This document shows positions 61,527-64,000 of a stretch of DNA of 64,000 nt, in pieces. Made by a program: the position numbers and the translations under genes. Under the pieces are notes generated by a model. It saw only the letters and a list, made by a program, of their open reading frames with translations. It was not told the DNA's origin and made no database searches. Numbering within the stretch: the first letter of the stretch is position 1; each line of letters begins with the position of its first letter. The stretch is taken from the NCBI RefSeq assembly GCF_000691145.1, contig NZ_ASJC01000006.1:1-64000 (forward strand). Reading direction: 5' to 3'. The DNA comes from Bacillus altitudinis 41KF2b. Lineage in GTDB: Bacteria > Bacillota > Bacilli > Bacillales > Bacillaceae.

Positions 61527-62147
61527 CTAGTCGATCTGTATTTTGGTCAAGGTATTGCTTTCTGATAAGGAGAAATCCACTTCCATTTGGAAATCTTCAA
61601 TCTCTTTCGAAAGCTGTTCAATCTTCACTCGAAGACGAAGAGGGTCAATGATCGCCGCCTCATTTTCAGCTAGGAATGACTTGACGATCTCTTGGTTGGC
61701 AGCGGCTTGTGTTTTCCCATCTTTCCCAAATAGTGTTTCTAAATGCTGATCCAGTCTCTTTTTCACATCTTCATTGATTTGTTCTGACCGGTCAACCAGC
61801 TCTGTGTAGACCTTTTTTAATTTTCGTAAATAACGAATATCGTAATCTATGGATGTCTTGCGTTCAATGGCTTCTGCTACGGTCATGCTAACACCCGCCA
61901 CCTCAATCGTTGTCGTAGCATTCGACACCACGATGGCTGATTTAATGGCATTTCGGCGTTTGATTAATGCTTGAATCGATTGGTCATCTGCTTTTGCCTT
62001 TTTTTCTACTTCTTCTTGATTTTGAAATCCGTTCTGTATATGTTTCCCGATGACCAAGCCACCGAGTACAGCTTCATCAATCGTTCGGTTGATTCTTTTA
62101 TCTAACATTTTCAGTTCACTTAATGCTCTTGTAATGGTCATTTCCAT
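61527..62147 (-). CDS. Conserved hypothetical coiled-coil protein, 206 aa
   Basis: A soluble, mainly helical protein beginning MEMTITRALSELKMLDKRIN. It contains KRRNAIKSAIVVSNATTTIE, AGVSMTVAEAIERKTSIDYD and a C-terminal IEQLSKEIEDFQMEVDFSLS. Alternating charged heptads indicate coiled coils; the central beta-like NATTTIEVAGVSMTV element recalls phage tail-associated hypothetical proteins. It is monocistronic with a moderate RBS (GGGAG). I do not recognise a function. Confidence 0.65.
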   Translation of the reverse strand: MEMTITRALSELKMLDKRINRTIDEAVLGGLVIGKHIQNGFQNQEEVEKKAKADDQSIQALIKRRNAIKSAIVVSNATTTIEVAGVSMTVAEAIERKTSIDYDIRYLRKLKKVYTELVDRSEQINEDVKKRLDQHLETLFGKDGKTQAAANQEIVKSFLAENEAAIIDPLRLRVKIEQLSKEIEDFQMEVDFSLSESNTLTKIQID

Positions 62148-62246
62148 ATTAAAAACAGCTCCCTTGATACGTCCTGAAAATCATAGATTCCTATCATATA
62201 CCAAAATGTATTTGTTTTGCTAGTGATATCCTTTTTTGGGGCAAAC

Positions 62247-62277
62247 AAAAAACCCTGGTGCTATACACCAGGGTTTT
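62247..62277 (-). terminator. Terminator of mmuP
   Basis: AAAAACCCTGGTG and CACCAGGGTTTT form a strong stem overlapping the last codons of mmuP. Confidence 0.8.
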
Positions 62278-63664
62278 CTCGTTTTTTCTGAATCCATGTT
62301 GTCACGTAATAGGCAGCATAGCAGAGTGCGATAAAAGGGATACCGCAGATGAGAGCGATGCGCTGATTTGGATCAAAAGCAATGCCGATCACAGATGCAA
62401 GGCATAGGAGGAAGGCAGCAATCGGAACCACCGGATAGAGCGGGGTTCGGAAAGATAAATCATGAAGCTGTCCGCCATCCTGTAAGAATTTTTTGCGAAA
62501 CATGAACTGTGAAGCTGCAATTCCCATCCATACAACAACAACGGCGAGTCCAGAGATTGAAACAAGAACCAGATACACCGTTTCAGGTGCGATGACACTC
62601 GATAGCAAAGAGAGAATGCCCCCAATCATACTCAAAATGAGTGCATTCAAAGGAATTCCCTTTGACGTCAATTTTGCCAGCTTTTTAGGTAATGTTCGTT
62701 CTTCAGAAAGGGACCATAGCATGCGAGATGAGGCATATAGCCCTGAGTTTGCAGCAGATAAAATCGCTGTCAGAATGACAAAATTCATGAAATCTGCCGC
62801 ATAAGGAATACCGATGCGGTCAAATACCACAACGAAAGGACTTTTGATCACCCCGGCTTCTTCTACTGGAATTAAGCCGGCTAAGACCACGATCGTTCCG
62901 ACGAAAAACAGGACAAGACGTAGCACAGTCGTGCGAATCGCGCGGGGAATGGTCTCATCTGGATTGACACTTTCCCCCGCAGCAATCCCAATCAGCTCAG
63001 TACCCGAAAAAGCAAAATTAACAGCCAGCATGGTCATTAAAATCGGTAAAAAGCCGTTTGGGAAGAGACCCCCATCTCCAGTGAAGTTAGAGAAGAACGG
63101 AGCGGCCTCACCGCCTTTTAGTGGAATCAATCCAAACATCGCGGCTCCACCAAGGATAATAAAGAGAATAATAGCCATGACTTTAATGCTAGAAAACCAA
63201 AATTCCGATTCTGCAAAAAACTTAACTGTAAAAGCATTGAGTAAAAAGATGAGAAGTGCAAAAACACCGCTCCACATCCAAACCGATGTGTCCGGGAACC
63301 AGCGCTGCATTAAAAGACCTGCCGCTGTAAATTCTGAACCAAGTGCCACGGTCCATGTCAGCCAATAAAGCCAAGCCACTGTATAGCCAGTGCCGGGCCC
63401 AATGTATTTTGTTGCATATGTGTGAAAAGCGCCTGTAACCGGCATTGCGACTGACAGTTCACCTAAACAGAGCATCACGAGGTACACAATTAATGCCCCA
63501 ACCAGATAAGCCAAAATCGTTCCCGCAGGTCCGGCCTGATTGATCGTATATCCTGAACTTAAAAAGAGTCCTGTGCCAATCACGCCACCTAAAGAAAGCA
63601 TGAACAGGTGACGGCTTGTCATTTTTCGTTGATATTGTTGTGACTGATCTTTTGCTTGTTCCAT
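62261..63664 (-). CDS. mmuP: S-methylmethionine permease (MmuP/YbgF-like)
   Basis: A 467-aa APC permease with 12 helices: [20 protein letters not shown] at the N-terminus, [20 protein letters not shown] and [20 protein letters not shown]. It is close to E. coli MmuP over the full length. It takes up S-methylmethionine, the methyl donor used by the homocysteine methyltransferase whose gene ends 46 nt upstream. The ATG is preceded by AAAAGGGCGGG. Confidence 0.88.
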   Translation of the reverse strand: MEQAKDQSQQYQRKMTSRHLFMLSLGGVIGTGLFLSSGYTINQAGPAGTILAYLVGALIVYLVMLCLGELSVAMPVTGAFHTYATKYIGPGTGYTVAWLYWLTWTVALGSEFTAAGLLMQRWFPDTSVWMWSGVFALLIFLLNAFTVKFFAESEFWFSSIKVMAIILFIILGGAAMFGLIPLKGGEAAPFFSNFTGDGGLFPNGFLPILMTMLAVNFAFSGTELIGIAAGESVNPDETIPRAIRTTVLRLVLFFVGTIVVLAGLIPVEEAGVIKSPFVVVFDRIGIPYAADFMNFVILTAILSAANSGLYASSRMLWSLSEERTLPKKLAKLTSKGIPLNALILSMIGGILSLLSSVIAPETVYLVLVSISGLAVVVVWMGIAASQFMFRKKFLQDGGQLHDLSFRTPLYPVVPIAAFLLCLASVIGIAFDPNQRIALICGIPFIALCYAAYYVTTWIQKKRENPGV

Positions 63665-63710
63665 GTCTTCCCGCCCTTTTGCTTAGAAGTATGTGTGTTG
63701 AGTCATGATG

Positions 63711-64000
63711 CTACGATGTTGCCTGTTTTAAGATATCGGTAATATCCTCTGGTGTCGTCCGGCAGCAGCCGCCGATGATTTGTGCGCCGTCTTTATACCA
63801 TTGCTGCGCACATTCACCAAATGTATGGTGAGACGTATCTCCGCTCCAAACCTTCTCTTCAGGATCATATAATTCCCCTGAGTTCGGATACACGACAATC
63901 GGTTTGCTCGTCCCTTTTTTCATCTCCTGAATAAGAGAAGACATATATTGCGGCGGTGTACAGTTTACGCCAACAGCAGCGATCTGCTCATATGGCTCGA
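63711..64000 (-). CDS. mmuM: Homocysteine S-methyltransferase MmuM (3' end only)
   Basis: Only the last about 96 residues are in the window. They contain AAVGVNCTPPQYM (first zinc cysteine) and IIGGCCRTTPEDI (paired zinc cysteines), the diagnostic metal site of methionine synthase-type homocysteine methyltransferases. The enzyme makes two methionines from S-methylmethionine and homocysteine. Translation runs leftward into mmuP; the N-terminus lies beyond the right edge. Confidence 0.92.
   Translation of the reverse strand, partial: EPYEQIAAVGVNCTPPQYMSSLIQEMKKGTSKPIVVYPNSGELYDPEEKVWSGDTSHHTFGECAQQWYKDGAQIIGGCCRTTPEDITDILKQATS

Noticed and set aside
62814-63368. 184-codon frame antisense to mmuP
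   Set aside because: It is complementary to strongly conserved permease codons. Its Ser/Thr/Pro-rich translation is typical of an antisense shadow.

Overview
The window looks like chromosomal DNA of a Bacillus of the pumilus/safensis/altitudinis type. GC content is moderate, Shine-Dalgarno sites are strong, GTG and TTG starts are used, and many genes and control elements have clear B. subtilis counterparts: glpTQ, yyaL, the yrkD-yrkJ set, pbuE with its adenine riboswitch, trhO, and licT-bglP-bglH with a RAT/terminator leader. Placement is by recognition of these families, not by a search.

Layout. 1-0.6 kb: two tandem minus-strand genes for leaderless bacteriocins of the aureocin A53/lacticin Q type; the second is cut by the left edge. 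0.6-6.4 kb: a DUF418 membrane protein, a GntR/ABC operon, an autoregulated XRE plus membrane-protein pair, an alpha/beta hydrolase and an AraC-type regulator. 6.8-10.5 kb: a complete six-gene circular-bacteriocin cluster (precursor with a predicted 35-aa leader and 64-aa core, large membrane maturation protein, ABC ATPase, SpoIIM/DUF95 protein, another membrane protein, small cationic membrane protein likely for immunity). 10.9-17.8 kb: amino acid permease, glpT-glpQ, a SurA-N lipoprotein and yyaL. 17.8-21.5 kb: an accessory patch with an extra FabF-like ketosynthase and a divergent, frameshifted XRE/MmyB-type regulator; a degenerate copy of yyaL coding sequence on its far side suggests insertion or duplication beside yyaL. 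21.6-26.5 kb: an AT-rich ABC cluster with a secreted DUF2712-like peptide and a lipoprotein. 26.7-30.9 kb: a reactive-sulfur (yrk/cst-like) operon controlled by a CsoR-family repressor with four operator-like sites.

31-43.5 kb is mostly core: archaeal-type prolyl-tRNA synthetase behind a T-box, pbuE behind an adenine riboswitch, small regulators and enzymes, trhO and an amino acid symporter. Two copies of a ~177-bp structured dispersed repeat lie here. 43.6-48.1 kb is the beta-glucoside system licT-bglP-bglH. 48.2-50.1 kb holds a secreted putative toxin with a convergent putative immunity gene, and a rifamycin ADP-ribosyltransferase (Arr). 50.2-57.7 kb is a minus-strand sugar operon of fructose-family PTS EIIA/EIIB/EIIC, a GH38 enzyme very like mannosylglycerate hydrolase MngB, a ROK sugar kinase and a PRD regulator. 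57.9-61.2 kb encodes a large secreted subtilase and a small secreted protein. The window ends in mmuP and the 3' end of mmuM.

Main themes: peptide antagonism (a leaderless bacteriocin pair, a circular bacteriocin, a possible third peptide/ABC locus, a toxin/immunity pair), sugar import by PTS, and RNA-based control (T-box, riboswitch, RAT). The circular-bacteriocin cluster is the strongest candidate for an undescribed system.
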